NCBI GenBank assembly: GCA_029210325.1
Contig: JARGPU010000001.1
Coordinates: 1,002,126 to 1,066,125 of the forward strand
Source of the DNA: Alcanivoracaceae bacterium
GTDB lineage: Bacteria > Pseudomonadota > Gammaproteobacteria > Pseudomonadales > Alcanivoracaceae
Reading direction: 5' to 3'
Length of the DNA stretch: 64,000 bases
Shown: positions 10,201 to 17,563 of the stretch, one piece after another
Layout: each line of letters begins with the position of its first letter
Numbering within the stretch: position 1 is the stretch's first letter
Position numbers and translations under genes: made by a program
Notes under the pieces: model-generated
The model's database searches: none
What the model was told of the DNA's origin: nothing
What the model saw: the letters and a program-made list of their open reading frames with translations, nothing else

Positions 10201-13200
10201 AAGCGCCGAACGTAGTGCTGACATCGCCGGGCTGGGATCAGCGCATCACGGCGCCGGTGATGGTGACCGGTACGGTGACGGACACGCAGTTGGCGGAATG
10301 GTCGCTAGTGTTGCGTCGTCCCCGCTCGTCGGAGTCGCAGCTGCTCGCTAGCGGTGTTACCGGGCTGCAGGATGCGGTGCTTGCCGAGCTTGATCCGACC
10401 ATGCTCATGAATGGCTTGTATGAGCTGGTGCTGACAGCAACAGATTACAGCGGCCAGACTAGCAGCACGGCGGTGACCGTGGTGGTAGACGGTAATCTCA
10501 AGGTTGGTCCGTTCTCCTTTACGCTGGAAGACCTGTCGATTCCCATGGCCGGCATTCCTGTTCGGGTAACCCGAACCTACGACTCTCGTCGCCGTCACGA
10601 ATTGCTGGACTTCGGTCATGGCTGGTCGGTTGGTTATCAGGACGTGTTGATCGACGAAACCTCTGAGCCTTCTCAGGGCTGGCGCCAGTATCAGTCTTTT
10701 GAAGTGTTCACCATCAACGGCAGCAACACCGTATTCCGTGGCACCTGCACCGTGCCACTGTTTAACAAACAGGTTGCCGTAACTTTGCCGGACGGCAAGG
10801 TGGAACGATTTGATGTGCGTGCTGAAGCTATCGGAGGCGGCGTGGGGTCAAGTTCCAACCCTGACTGCTCCCTTACAGCGAGCCGCTACTTCAATCTGGT
10901 ATTCGTGCCGGATAGTCAGACCCACTCACAGCTGCAGGCGTCCGGCACAGAGAGCCTCTACCTTGCCAACACCTCTGCAGGTGATCTGGTGGTGGACGTA
11001 TCAGAGACCCGCGGCCGGGATATAAATCGATACACGCTGACCACCCGCGAAGGCTACCGCTACGAACTCGATCAGAGTTTCGGTATTCGTCGGGTCACCG
11101 ACCCGAATGGCCACACTCTGGACTACACCGGCAACGGCATTTTCCACAGTGCCGGCAAGAGCATCCTGTTCGAGCGCGACAGCCTCGGCCGGATCGTTCG
11201 CATCACGGATCCCGCCGGGCGGCAGCGTCATTACGGCTTCAATAGTCTGGGTGATCTGATCACCGCCACCGATCAGGCTGGTCATGCCAGCACCTACAGC
11301 TACCATGGTCGCAGCCATCTGCTGGACGAGATGCAGGATCCGCTTGGTCGACGTTTGCTGCGCAACCTCTACGACGATAACGGCCGCCTGGTCGCCCAGG
11401 AAGACAATCAGGGCAACCGCACTGATTTCAATCATGATGTGGCGGGCCGGCAGTCTGTGGTCACCGATCGCCGTGGCAATGCGTCGCTGTTCTATTACGA
11501 CGACCGTGGCAATGTCACTGGCAAGGTGGATGCCGCCGGACAGCTCTGGCAGTACACCTTTGATGCCGACGATAACCCGCTCACCGAGACCAATCCGCTG
11601 GGCGAGCGCAGCGAGAGCACCTTCAATGAGCAGGGCGACCAGCTTACTGCGAAGGATGCGCTCGGCAATGTCACCCGCTTTGCCTACAACGCCCGTGGTC
11701 AGGAAACCCGTATCGAGGATGCCAAAGGCAATGCCTTTGACAACAGCTACGACAGTGTCGGCAACCTGCTATCGATCACCGACTCGCAGGGTAATGCCGC
11801 CAGCAACGTCATGTTGGCCAGTGGGTTGGTGGCCAGCACAACAGATCTGGCCGGTCATGCCACCAGCTATACCTACGACAGTGCCGGCAACAAGCTGACT
11901 GAAACGGACCCGCTCGGCAACGTAAGCAGTTGGACATACGACGCTAACGGCAACGTGCTTACCGAGTCCATCAGCCGCATGCACGATGGCGAGAGTCGCA
12001 CTGAAACCTCTGCCTACGAGTACGATGCCCTCAACCGTGTCATCGCCGTCACCGACACGCTGGGCAATGTCACCCGCACCGAGTACGACGCCGCCGGTAA
12101 CGAAGTGGCACAGGTTGACGCGCTCGGCCGGCGCACGGAAATGACCTACGACGCCTACGGTCGCGTAGTCAGCACTCTGTACCCGGACGACACCACCACA
12201 AGCAGCCGCTACGACGCCGAAGGCAACCTGGTGGAAGAAACCGATCGCCTCGGTCGCACCACGGTGATGACCTACGACGCCCTGAACCGCTTGACCGAAA
12301 CCCGCACCCCGGACGGCAGCACCCACACCACCGAGTACGATGCCGCCGGTCGCGTGATCGCGGAAGTGGACGCCCTCGGCCAGCGCACCCGCTACGAGTA
12401 CGACGCTGGCGGCCGTCGTACCGCTGTGATCAATGCTCTGGAGCAGCGCCACAGCTTCGAGTACGACGCCAACGGCAACCTCGTTATGGAAACCGACGCC
12501 AACGGCCACGAGACCCGCTACACCTACAACAGTTTCGACCAGAAAGTGTCCACCCGTTTCCACGACGGCAGCACGGTCAGCGACGAGTACGACGCCCTTA
12601 GCCGTAAAACCGCCAGCATCGACCAGAACGGCACCCGCACCGAGTACGACTACGATGCACTGGGCCGTCTCACGGCAGTGCGCCAGTTCCTGAACGGCGC
12701 GCCCCTGACCACGCTCTACAGCTACGATAGCCAGGGCAACAAACTCACCCAGACAGATGCAGAAGGCCGCACCACACGCTGGGAATATGATGCCCTCGGC
12801 CGCGTCACCGCCCGCATCCTGCCGCTGGGCCAGCGTGAGACTTTCGAGTACGACGCCAACGGCAACCAGACCCGCCACACCGACTTCAACGGCCAGCTCA
12901 CCACCAGTGAGTACGATGCCTTGAACCGTCTGGTGCGCCGCAGCTATGCAGACGGCACGCAAGAAGCCTGGACCTATGACGCCGCCGGCCGGGTAATCGA
13001 AACCACGCTTACCACCAATGGCCTGCCGCAGGTCACGCACTACCAGTACGACCAGCAAGACCGCCTGACCCGGGAATCCAAACCCGACGGCTCACTGCTG
13101 GCCTACACCTATGACCTGAACGGTAACAAGACCTCAGTGACGGCAACGCCAGCCGGCGGCAGCCTGCGCCCGGTCAACTACAGCTATGACGCACTGAACC

Positions 13201-14771
13201 GGCTGGCAACCGCGACCGACGAGCACGGCACCACGACGTACACCTACACACCCGCCGGCAGTCGCGCCAGCGTCACTCAGGCCGACGGCGTCAGGACGAG
13301 CTACAGCTATGACAGCCTGAACCGCCTGACGCAGCTCACCAGCCGCGCCAGCAATGGCACGGTGCTGCAGCAGTACGACTACACACTGGATGCCACGGGA
13401 CGTCGCACTCGCATCGTCGAGCACAACGGACGGATCAGCGAATACCGCTACGACGATCTCTACCGGTTGGTGGAAGAGGCCATTACCGATCCGCAAAACG
13501 GCAATCATCTGGCTCAGTATCAGTACGACACGGTGGGCAATCGTACTCAGTCCACCGTTAACGGCGTCACCACCAGCTACAGCTATGACGCCAATGAGCG
13601 AATCCTGAGTCAGGGCGGCACCAGCTACACCTACGACGCCAACGGCAACACCCTGACGGAATCGAGCAGCAGCGGCACCACAGCCTACAGCTGGGATGCC
13701 CGCAACCGTCTGATCGAAGCCACCACTCCGAATGGCGCACTGCTGTTTGGTTATGACATCAATGGCATCCGCACCAGCCGCAGCCAGAACGGCATCACCA
13801 CCAACTTCGTGGTGGACCACAACCAGCAGTACGCGCAGGTGCTGGCGGAGACCGAGGGTGGCGCCACCACAAAGCAGTACACCTATGGTGATGACCTATT
13901 GAGTCAGACAGAAGGGGCAGGGCAGGAGCGGTTCTTCCTGTATGACGGGTTGGGAACAACGAGGGTCTTGGCTGATGGCGCTGAGGTTGTAACCGATACC
14001 TATGCGTATGAGGCTTTTGGGGAGCTGCTGGCCAGTACGGGCAGTTCGGATAATGCCTACAGGTACACCGGTGAACAGTATGACTCTGGGCTGGATCAGT
14101 ACTATTTGCGGGCAAGATATTACGATCAGGGGGTTGGTCGGTTTACCCAGATGGATACTTGGATGGGGCGGAGTCAGGATCCCATTACGTTGCATAAGTA
14201 TTTGTATGCAAATGCTGATCCGGTCCTCGGGACTGACCCCAGTGGTCAAATGACACTAGTTCAGCAAGCTGCAGCATACACGGTTTTGGGTGGAGCCTTG
14301 GTTGCTGCGGTTCACAACAGCAATCCCTTTAGTACTCGCTCCGCTGTAAGTGATTGGGATGATCCAACCCCCGATCTTACCCAGATTGGGCTGCTTGTCC
14401 TGATGACAATGGTTGGTCCTAACTCGAGCCTTTTTGATTTGATTCAGAGTGATGAGCCGGAGGATAAGAATGAGGGGTGTGGCAGACTCCACGGACCGTT
14501 CTATCGCTATAATGAAACCAGCGATTCACTTAGCTCTATAGCTAGTTCACTTATGTTGTATGGAAGTACACCGCAGGCTGGTATTGAGCCGACCGTACAA
14601 GCCTGGAATTGGGAGATGCAAGGTCCCGGTACAGCGGATCTAACTTTCTGTACGCCGGTTAAGCCGAACTATGCTGGAGGATGGGTGCGCTGGTACAAGA
14701 GAGATGCTGGTGTAATAATAATTTCAGACGATTTGGTTGCGATACCAATTAGAGTCCTGAGAATGAGGTAG
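4263..14771 (+). CDS. Giant exported Rhs/YD-repeat protein with Ig-like repeats and variable C-terminal toxin
   Basis: A 3502-residue protein. A Sec signal peptide covers about residues 1-31; ATGs at 4272 and 4281 are alternative starts, and 4272 has a GGATGG 5 bases upstream. Domains in order: a Cys-containing N-terminal domain (about 33-165); two cadherin-like NDxP/DPDGD modules (170-350); many He_PIG-type putative Ig repeats (GMxIDxxTGxIxWxP signature, to about 1900, interrupted by CARDB-like segments and a thrombospondin-C-like lectin fold near 930-1110); an Ig domain; the Rhs/DUF6531 entry sequence (SIPMAGIPVRVTRTYDS, about 2090); dozens of YD repeats (about 2270-3180); the Rhs core (YLRARYYDQGVGRF, about 3280); and DPSGQM at about 3330. 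The last 172 residues, after DPSGQM, are an unrecognised tip where a polymorphic toxin sits in this family. There is no PAAR or VgrG domain, so T6SS delivery is not indicated. Confidence 0.9.
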   Translation: MVIMTGMYPSLLWRAFFLCLSLSVLPLSAMANQAPVCADAYASPSVIWPPNHSMVPISIDGVTDPDGDSLVITSICVMQDEPLNAQGDGNTAIDASGVGSSSPAVRAERSGKGNGRVYHIDFVAQDPAGAACMGSVIATVPHSKKKVAIDGGRLFPSTSANINCSGETQNRPPEADDQTVTTMEDQSVSIVLDASDPDGDALAISITSDPQHGRVEGEYPDFVYVPDPDFHGLDTFSFTASDGSLSSPAATVTILVAPVNDPPVAGAMTVEVREDESIAFELIGTDVDSTELAFSLVSVPEHGSLSIQGGQAHYTPDQDYFGADSFSYLVSDGESQSSPAQVDIVVVSVNDIPVIASSPILSGKVDQQWSYAVSATDVDSGTLSWMLLTAPDGMFFSPVMNTLFWSPQDSQSGLHQVILSVTDENAGQALQSFWLDVARSSNTPPRIITNPPREIMLGDLYSYDLEATDEEDAYLTYSLISYPEGMQISPLMGSIGWRPRIDQVGSHPVTVRVIDSGGAQVEQSWWVRVDADPANQQPLIVSSPSLTAVAGVEYAYQVVAEDPDGDTVSISLNDAPAGMQIDAAGLITWQPDRQERVLVSVQADDGKGGVVDQQYHLDVSADNTPPVIVSLPRSSHTGSATFNSSNRYRYQAVAIDEEQDPVTFALLSAPAGASIDPNTGLVLWNFGRDEPYLLRLRTGVYPQCITSHYDIEIEEVRPISEDGSILVDFINRGGVAYAGGDNIVITASLRNGGALDQVSVLPALPAGARHTVKMDAKASDIAARFQVVVEDASGGDCHPSSNLRKFTVFELSATDIHGQSDTQSYVLSISDVNQPPAFLSRPPVYGSDIDGYRYDVMAQDPEGNHFNIYRGSNTNEILWNSQTRTLQMSPEVARSAVSGFEEIDRACVAGSTNSGELLSLDSWQDYRESGGHNGIANWDLDADSLGVTLLENADPSYLLTPYEVMDGAFRINVIPGAGDDDIIGFVWGFKNQSNYYRFVWDGGGQCNGSCLQVEKVSQIDSEYISPNNPAREVLYAANVETWDHSVNYGFDIKLQPGKIYVQVWNRDEERLITAFSIRDGGYVGGKFGPYVHSQAGTYFTIERIEEQLLPDIVPVEVFYDDSAESGSSLSVSVMNRGSVDVPAGIAVDVLARNNRGNSGAASVAFPTVHTSRILSPGDVEVVYVGDLIVPPLHSTYAIDVSLDQPGSVAECKEANNFVSYHAIDIRTQDGSGFGEHQRYAITIKDVPERPVVAPVAPQYAASGRLYQFLPDVVDPDTQDRHEYVLLSGPDDAFFSPETGALIWQPSNDAIGNVLPVSIQVTDLSGHQEQVSFDLTVHAAPVILSQPLRVAPSNGQYTYVVEGLDPDGGPVSYHMLKGPVGSDIDADTGVLTWSGYASSSLGSFVIAVRDDEGEETFQAFRVGVALASGQNRVPVIAPIDDMVMDIDLDVRIQMLSFTVMATDADGHALAYDLLRAPAGMTINPATGLINWRPATTQLGTYSVRVRVYDYHGGEAEEEFQITVIGSGGNRPPVFEVLEGPLVAAREQLVVDVPVTDPDGDPVSYRLLSGPAGISINQASGVLRWQPYEQHIGDHVVEIQATDSAGASAILLLTVRVGPANTTAPEVQSDPLVFAYIGQQYIYQIQATDAEGDALHYDLSQGPEGLTVDASGRITFFPTVDQIGVHQVSVRISDGRFDSYHAFPLQVIAASANTPPLVLSQPERMANVGSAYTYAIEARDAEGDMIYYALRSAPPGMTIDPVGVLRWQPEAWDLGVHDVAVLVTDAQGAVTRHSWRLETFDNGSPLITSTPVTGAVVGRDYEYQVTAVDPEGAPIHFSLPVAPSGMSISAGGLIQWQPDLATTEERLVTVRASDGQRYIEQTYSLYVDAEAAPLAVSLSGDRRYYALGEQASITAIPLGGQPPYSLQAWLDSEPVLLTEGNLIELDFVEIGAYTLRVVVVDDAGAQAETEMRLAVSDGTDSEAPNVVLTSPGWDQRITAPVMVTGTVTDTQLAEWSLVLRRPRSSESQLLASGVTGLQDAVLAELDPTMLMNGLYELVLTATDYSGQTSSTAVTVVVDGNLKVGPFSFTLEDLSIPMAGIPVRVTRTYDSRRRHELLDFGHGWSVGYQDVLIDETSEPSQGWRQYQSFEVFTINGSNTVFRGTCTVPLFNKQVAVTLPDGKVERFDVRAEAIGGGVGSSSNPDCSLTASRYFNLVFVPDSQTHSQLQASGTESLYLANTSAGDLVVDVSETRGRDINRYTLTTREGYRYELDQSFGIRRVTDPNGHTLDYTGNGIFHSAGKSILFERDSLGRIVRITDPAGRQRHYGFNSLGDLITATDQAGHASTYSYHGRSHLLDEMQDPLGRRLLRNLYDDNGRLVAQEDNQGNRTDFNHDVAGRQSVVTDRRGNASLFYYDDRGNVTGKVDAAGQLWQYTFDADDNPLTETNPLGERSESTFNEQGDQLTAKDALGNVTRFAYNARGQETRIEDAKGNAFDNSYDSVGNLLSITDSQGNAASNVMLASGLVASTTDLAGHATSYTYDSAGNKLTETDPLGNVSSWTYDANGNVLTESISRMHDGESRTETSAYEYDALNRVIAVTDTLGNVTRTEYDAAGNEVAQVDALGRRTEMTYDAYGRVVSTLYPDDTTTSSRYDAEGNLVEETDRLGRTTVMTYDALNRLTETRTPDGSTHTTEYDAAGRVIAEVDALGQRTRYEYDAGGRRTAVINALEQRHSFEYDANGNLVMETDANGHETRYTYNSFDQKVSTRFHDGSTVSDEYDALSRKTASIDQNGTRTEYDYDALGRLTAVRQFLNGAPLTTLYSYDSQGNKLTQTDAEGRTTRWEYDALGRVTARILPLGQRETFEYDANGNQTRHTDFNGQLTTSEYDALNRLVRRSYADGTQEAWTYDAAGRVIETTLTTNGLPQVTHYQYDQQDRLTRESKPDGSLLAYTYDLNGNKTSVTATPAGGSLRPVNYSYDALNRLATATDEHGTTTYTYTPAGSRASVTQADGVRTSYSYDSLNRLTQLTSRASNGTVLQQYDYTLDATGRRTRIVEHNGRISEYRYDDLYRLVEEAITDPQNGNHLAQYQYDTVGNRTQSTVNGVTTSYSYDANERILSQGGTSYTYDANGNTLTESSSSGTTAYSWDARNRLIEATTPNGALLFGYDINGIRTSRSQNGITTNFVVDHNQQYAQVLAETEGGATTKQYTYGDDLLSQTEGAGQERFFLYDGLGTTRVLADGAEVVTDTYAYEAFGELLASTGSSDNAYRYTGEQYDSGLDQYYLRARYYDQGVGRFTQMDTWMGRSQDPITLHKYLYANADPVLGTDPSGQMTLVQQAAAYTVLGGALVAAVHNSNPFSTRSAVSDWDDPTPDLTQIGLLVLMTMVGPNSSLFDLIQSDEPEDKNEGCGRLHGPFYRYNETSDSLSSIASSLMLYGSTPQAGIEPTVQAWNWEMQGPGTADLTFCTPVKPNYAGGWVRWYKRDAGVIIISDDLVAIPIRVLRMR

Positions 14772-14773
14772 AC

Positions 14774-15265
14774 ATGGTGGCCTATAGGCAGGAAGAAATT
14801 GGGGCTTTTAAGGATACTCTCGGTGGTGTCCCTTTGTGTAGGCTTCCATTTTCAGTAGATAGTGTGGAAAAAAAGCTGGATGTTGACTTTGAATATATAG
14901 GAAATGAAGGCTTAGGCGATTCTTATATTTGCTCTGTAACCATTGAGGATAATTTGTGCTTACTTCAAGGGTTCGTATCAAAAGATAATGATGAATATGG
15001 TGTCACGGTAAGCATGCTGAGTAATTCAAGAGATCCTCAGAAGATGCTAAATGAAGTATGTGATTTGTTTGGGCTTGGTTTAAATGAGCTGCAATGGTGT
15101 CGAGAAGACTTGGGGCCTCCTGCCTGGCACGCGTACAGAGTGGATGAGCATGGGAATGAATACGTAATGGATTCATTTCTGGAAGAAAAAGCTGCGGAAC
15201 TGTATGTTAGTCTTCTTGAAGACTCCCCGCATAAGCAAAAGTACTATATCACTCGAAGCAACTAG
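14774..15265 (+). CDS. Probable immunity protein for the Rhs tip toxin
   Basis: A 163-residue acidic cytoplasmic protein whose ATG lies 2 bp after the Rhs stop codon, with GAGG upstream. Position, size, low pI-type composition and AT-rich coding sequence (like the toxin tip, unlike the GC-rich YD-repeat part) all fit a cognate immunity protein. No family is recognised by sequence. The assignment is by context: in Rhs and other polymorphic toxin loci the gene directly after the variable C-terminus is normally the neutralising partner. Confidence 0.6.
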   Translation: MVAYRQEEIGAFKDTLGGVPLCRLPFSVDSVEKKLDVDFEYIGNEGLGDSYICSVTIEDNLCLLQGFVSKDNDEYGVTVSMLSNSRDPQKMLNEVCDLFGLGLNELQWCREDLGPPAWHAYRVDEHGNEYVMDSFLEEKAAELYVSLLEDSPHKQKYYITRSN

Positions 15266-15297
15266 GCCCTGCTCGTTTCATAGAGTAAGGAGGGGAC

Positions 15298-15609
15298 TTG
15301 TACTCTTGTGCTGTTGCTCTCAGCCTTCTTAGTAAAGATCAAGGTGGACGCCATACTCCAGTCACATCCGGATTCCGATCTGGTGTCCATTTCGGCGGGT
15401 ATGGGCGTATAGCTGTATTTGAGTTTGACGAGAATTATCTTTTCCCTGGCGGATCAGTGGAAGCCATAATGACTCTCTTGCTCCATTCAGATAAGGAAAG
15501 ATGTGAGCTTGAGCGACTTGGATCGGTAGATGTGGCGAACGCAGATCAGCTAATTGGGGTGGCAGTCCTTCGGCCTCCGGTAGCTACCGCAGGTTCCAGA
15601 GATAAGTAG
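15298..15609 (+). CDS. EF-Tu C-terminal domain (domain III)-related protein
   Basis: A 103-residue protein beginning with TTG at 15298; the start is set by a strong AAGGAGGGG at 15287-15294. Residues about 5-95 follow EF-Tu domain III: LLSKDQGGRHTP (EF-Tu VLSKEEGGRHTPFF), then a GFR block, a PGGSVEAIMTLL block (EF-Tu PGDNVKMVVTL) and a final GVAVL strand (EF-Tu GAGVV). No G domain or domain II is present, so it cannot be a working elongation factor. It sits 32 bp after the immunity candidate. Several polymorphic toxins bind EF-Tu, so a decoy or accessory immunity role is a reasonable inference; a displaced cargo gene is the alternative. Confidence 0.7.
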   Translation: MYSCAVALSLLSKDQGGRHTPVTSGFRSGVHFGGYGRIAVFEFDENYLFPGGSVEAIMTLLLHSDKERCELERLGSVDVANADQLIGVAVLRPPVATAGSRDK

Positions 15610-15706
15610 GCTTGGTACTACAAGTAATGACTGAAATAACTGACTGACGGGCTCTTGGCTCTGGAACATTATGACCGTGCTTTAGCTAGCCCAAGCCCCC
15701 GACACC

Positions 15707-15748
15707 TGCATGGTGGAGTGACCGCCTGAGAGACGGCCACTCCTTGCA
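15707..15748 (+). terminator. Hairpin after toxin-immunity cluster
   Basis: An imperfect inverted repeat: TGCA then GGAGTGACCG pairs with CGGCCACTCC then TGCA, around a 9-base loop, with one mismatch in the main stem. No T-run follows, so it is at best a weak or factor-dependent terminator for the Rhs-immunity transcript. Confidence 0.25.
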
Positions 15749-15810
15749 TAGCCAATCAGGTCGTATGACAGGCGTTGCAGCAGTAATAGCAACCGTTGGA
15801 TTTAGGATAA

Positions 15811-16041
15811 TGCCGCTTTGCCTTCCAGGCAGCCGGGGAGGAACACTTCCCGGGTGTCGTTATTGCGCTTTACGAAACTCTGCTCGATGAATATCTGGTG
15901 TCCGCTGATGACAGTGAGCGTAGTGAGGCTTTCACCGATGCTCTGCAAGCCGTCCCAGTCCCTAACCATCTGCAGGAACAGCTGCTAATGCGTTTTGCTA
16001 AGCAAGGGAATATCAGGCTGGTGCCTGTGGCGGCTGAGTAG
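15811..16041 (+). pseudogene. 5'-truncated gene fragment
   Basis: An open frame of 76 codons ends at TAG 16039-16041. It directly follows an in-frame TAA and has no usable start codon or Shine-Dalgarno sequence. The translation has natural protein composition (an FPGVVIALYETLLDEYL stretch, then an acidic helix and NHLQEQLLMRF), unlike the other frames. It looks like the C-terminal remnant of a gene whose front has been lost. I recognise no family. A chance ORF is possible. Confidence 0.3.
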
Positions 16042-16135
16042 GTCAGGTGACACTTCACCAGAAAATCCTGACAGGCTCGATACCCGGCAGGACGGCTTGA
16101 TAAGCGCTGCCGCTATAAGGCGGAGGAGTTGACTG

Positions 16136-16546
16136 CTAAGGTTTCTCTGACAAACGTACAAACCCTTGCTTCGGCTCTTCGGCGTCAGACGATAGCAGCG
16201 GGTAGTAGCAATAGGCATAGGGGTTCTTCTCCCCCAGTAGCACTGCGATTTCATTGGCCAGACGTCGTCTTATTCTCTGTAGCCTCCGGTTGCAGAGGAT
16301 CAGGTCACGGGCATTGATGGCCTCTACCGCTTCCTCCAGCACCTTTCTGATTTGCTGGTCAGCGGACTCCGGAAAAGCAGCTTTCTCCAACGCCTCGTAG
16401 ACGTCGACTAACCCCCTCGATGCTTCGCCTCTAAAGTCTTCATCGAGGCATTCAATCACGTAAACCACTTCATTCTGCAGCTTATTCAGCCTGGCAAGAT
16501 ACTGGATAGCATCTTTCATTGAGAGGATATTGGTCTGGTCCGTCAT
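16136..16546 (-). CDS. Hypothetical protein, paralogue of the gene at 16810-17190
   Basis: A 136-residue cytoplasmic, mostly helical protein with AGGAG before its ATG. Its C-terminal half (NARDLILCNRRLQRIRRRLANEI, then PYAYCYYPLLSS) aligns closely with that of the divergent neighbour (SGRDMLMCRRKIQDMRRHLANEI, then PYSINLYPPFSS), so the two are paralogues of one unnamed family. Conserved features are an RD-(x)4-C segment, an Arg-rich helix ending RxLANEIA, and a Pro/Tyr-rich tail. The function is unknown. The two genes share a 263-bp divergent control region. Confidence 0.65.
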   Translation of the reverse strand: MTDQTNILSMKDAIQYLARLNKLQNEVVYVIECLDEDFRGEASRGLVDVYEALEKAAFPESADQQIRKVLEEAVEAINARDLILCNRRLQRIRRRLANEIAVLLGEKNPYAYCYYPLLSSDAEEPKQGFVRLSEKP

Positions 16547-16809
16547 GGCTCACTCCTTGTACCATAACTATGCTATTTGTGTTTTCCTATCCTTAGCCCG
16601 GATATCGGTAGTGAAACAAATTTTGTATTGCCCGGCTTGCGTTTGGGTGGTGCTTGCATTACAACACTGAAAGGGTATGCCTGTCTGCTTGATATTGTTG
16701 ATCACAAACCAATGAAGCTGAGTGATCTCGCTCCTTTAAAGATGTCTGCTAGGGGAGTAGATGCATAAAGACAGTTCTTTTAATCAGTGCGACTGGAGAG
16801 CAATCTGGC
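16547..16809. promoter_or_regulatory. Divergent intergenic region between paralogues
   Basis: A 263-bp region between two divergently transcribed paralogous genes; it must hold promoters for both. A 63-codon ORF at 16577-16768 lies inside it but has no Shine-Dalgarno sequence or recognisable features and I do not call it. No clear operator symmetry was seen. Confidence 0.3.
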
Positions 16810-17190
16810 GTGATGAGCGAGGAAGATTCGAAGTTTCCACTTGAGCCTATCCGCATGATTGGGCTGCTAGTACGCTTGCAGGATGACCTTAGTTATACTG
16901 GCGAATGTGTTGCCGATAATTTAACCGGCGAAGCTAAATATACCTTGTTTCGTACACTCGATTTTGTTGAGAAAGAGGCATTTCCGCTTTACATCAAGAG
17001 CCCCGTTCATCAGGGTCTTAGTGATATTAAGGTCTCCCTCAGTGGCCGGGATATGCTGATGTGCAGGAGAAAAATACAGGATATGCGAAGGCATCTGGCA
17101 AACGAAATTGCGTTGCGGGCGGGGTTGGATTTTCCATATTCTATTAATCTTTACCCTCCATTTTCTAGTGGAGGGGTAGGCCCTTCGTAA
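16810..17190 (+). CDS. Hypothetical protein, paralogue of the gene at 16136-16546
   Basis: A 126-residue helical protein. It starts at GTG 16810 or the adjacent ATG 16813; GGAGAG at about 16795-16800 suits either. The middle and C-terminal parts match the divergent neighbour: EAKYTLFRTLDFVEKEAFP against EASRGLVDVYEALEKAAFP, and SGRDMLMCRRKIQDMRRHLANEIA against NARDLILCNRRLQRIRRRLANEIA. Retention of the same Arg-rich helix and Cys despite extensive divergence suggests both are functional. No TM, signal peptide or known domain was found. Confidence 0.65.
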   Translation: MMSEEDSKFPLEPIRMIGLLVRLQDDLSYTGECVADNLTGEAKYTLFRTLDFVEKEAFPLYIKSPVHQGLSDIKVSLSGRDMLMCRRKIQDMRRHLANEIALRAGLDFPYSINLYPPFSSGGVGPS

Positions 17191-17230
17191 TTGGCAGATG
17201 ATTTTTTCGCTGCCTTTGACAGCTGATTGT

Positions 17231-17563
17231 CTATCCGATATTTCTAACCTCGGCTTCCCGCTTCCTGCGCTGCTCCCGGATAGCAGCTAATTCAGGGTCG
17301 CTTGAAATTGTTTCCAGCTCATCCAGGGCAATGTTTAGTATCGCCAGTTTGTTCTGGCAGGCCGACAAAGAAGACCGTCCAAGTGCAAACAACCGAATCT
17401 CGGCGTCAAGCTGCTCGTCTGCTGCCATAGCTGTGGTGCGTATACGAAGCCTATCTGTGCTGGAAGCAAAGCTCTCCGCTGTGTTAGCCAACGCTGACAG
17501 GCCTTTTGTGGCAACCTTCGGAGCCTTCGCGATGGCATTAAAGATAGACTTAATCATCCCCAT
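17231..17563 (-). CDS. Small hypothetical helical protein
   Basis: A 110-residue protein with an amphipathic, basic N-terminus (IKSIFNAIAKAPKVATKGLSAL) followed by charged helices ending in an Arg/Glu-rich segment. CAGGGAAA precedes the ATG. The N-terminal helix could bind membranes. No family is recognised and it has no same-strand partner nearby. Composition and start signals favour a real gene. Confidence 0.5.
   Translation of the reverse strand: MGMIKSIFNAIAKAPKVATKGLSALANTAESFASSTDRLRIRTTAMAADEQLDAEIRLFALGRSSLSACQNKLAILNIALDELETISSDPELAAIREQRRKREAEVRNIG

Noticed and set aside
11769-13058. Long minus-strand open frame (429 codons) opposite the Rhs gene
   Set aside because: It is the antisense of GC-rich YD repeats; the Val/Ala/Gly-rich translation mirrors the repeat, has no start signals and matches no family.
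11090-13800. Regular DNA periodicity resembling a tandem repeat or CRISPR
   Set aside because: The units are coding YD repeats of variable length and sequence, not identical direct repeats with spacers.
16577-16768. 63-codon ORF between the divergent paralogues
   Set aside because: No Shine-Dalgarno sequence or recognisable features, and it would fill the only promoter space for the two flanking genes.
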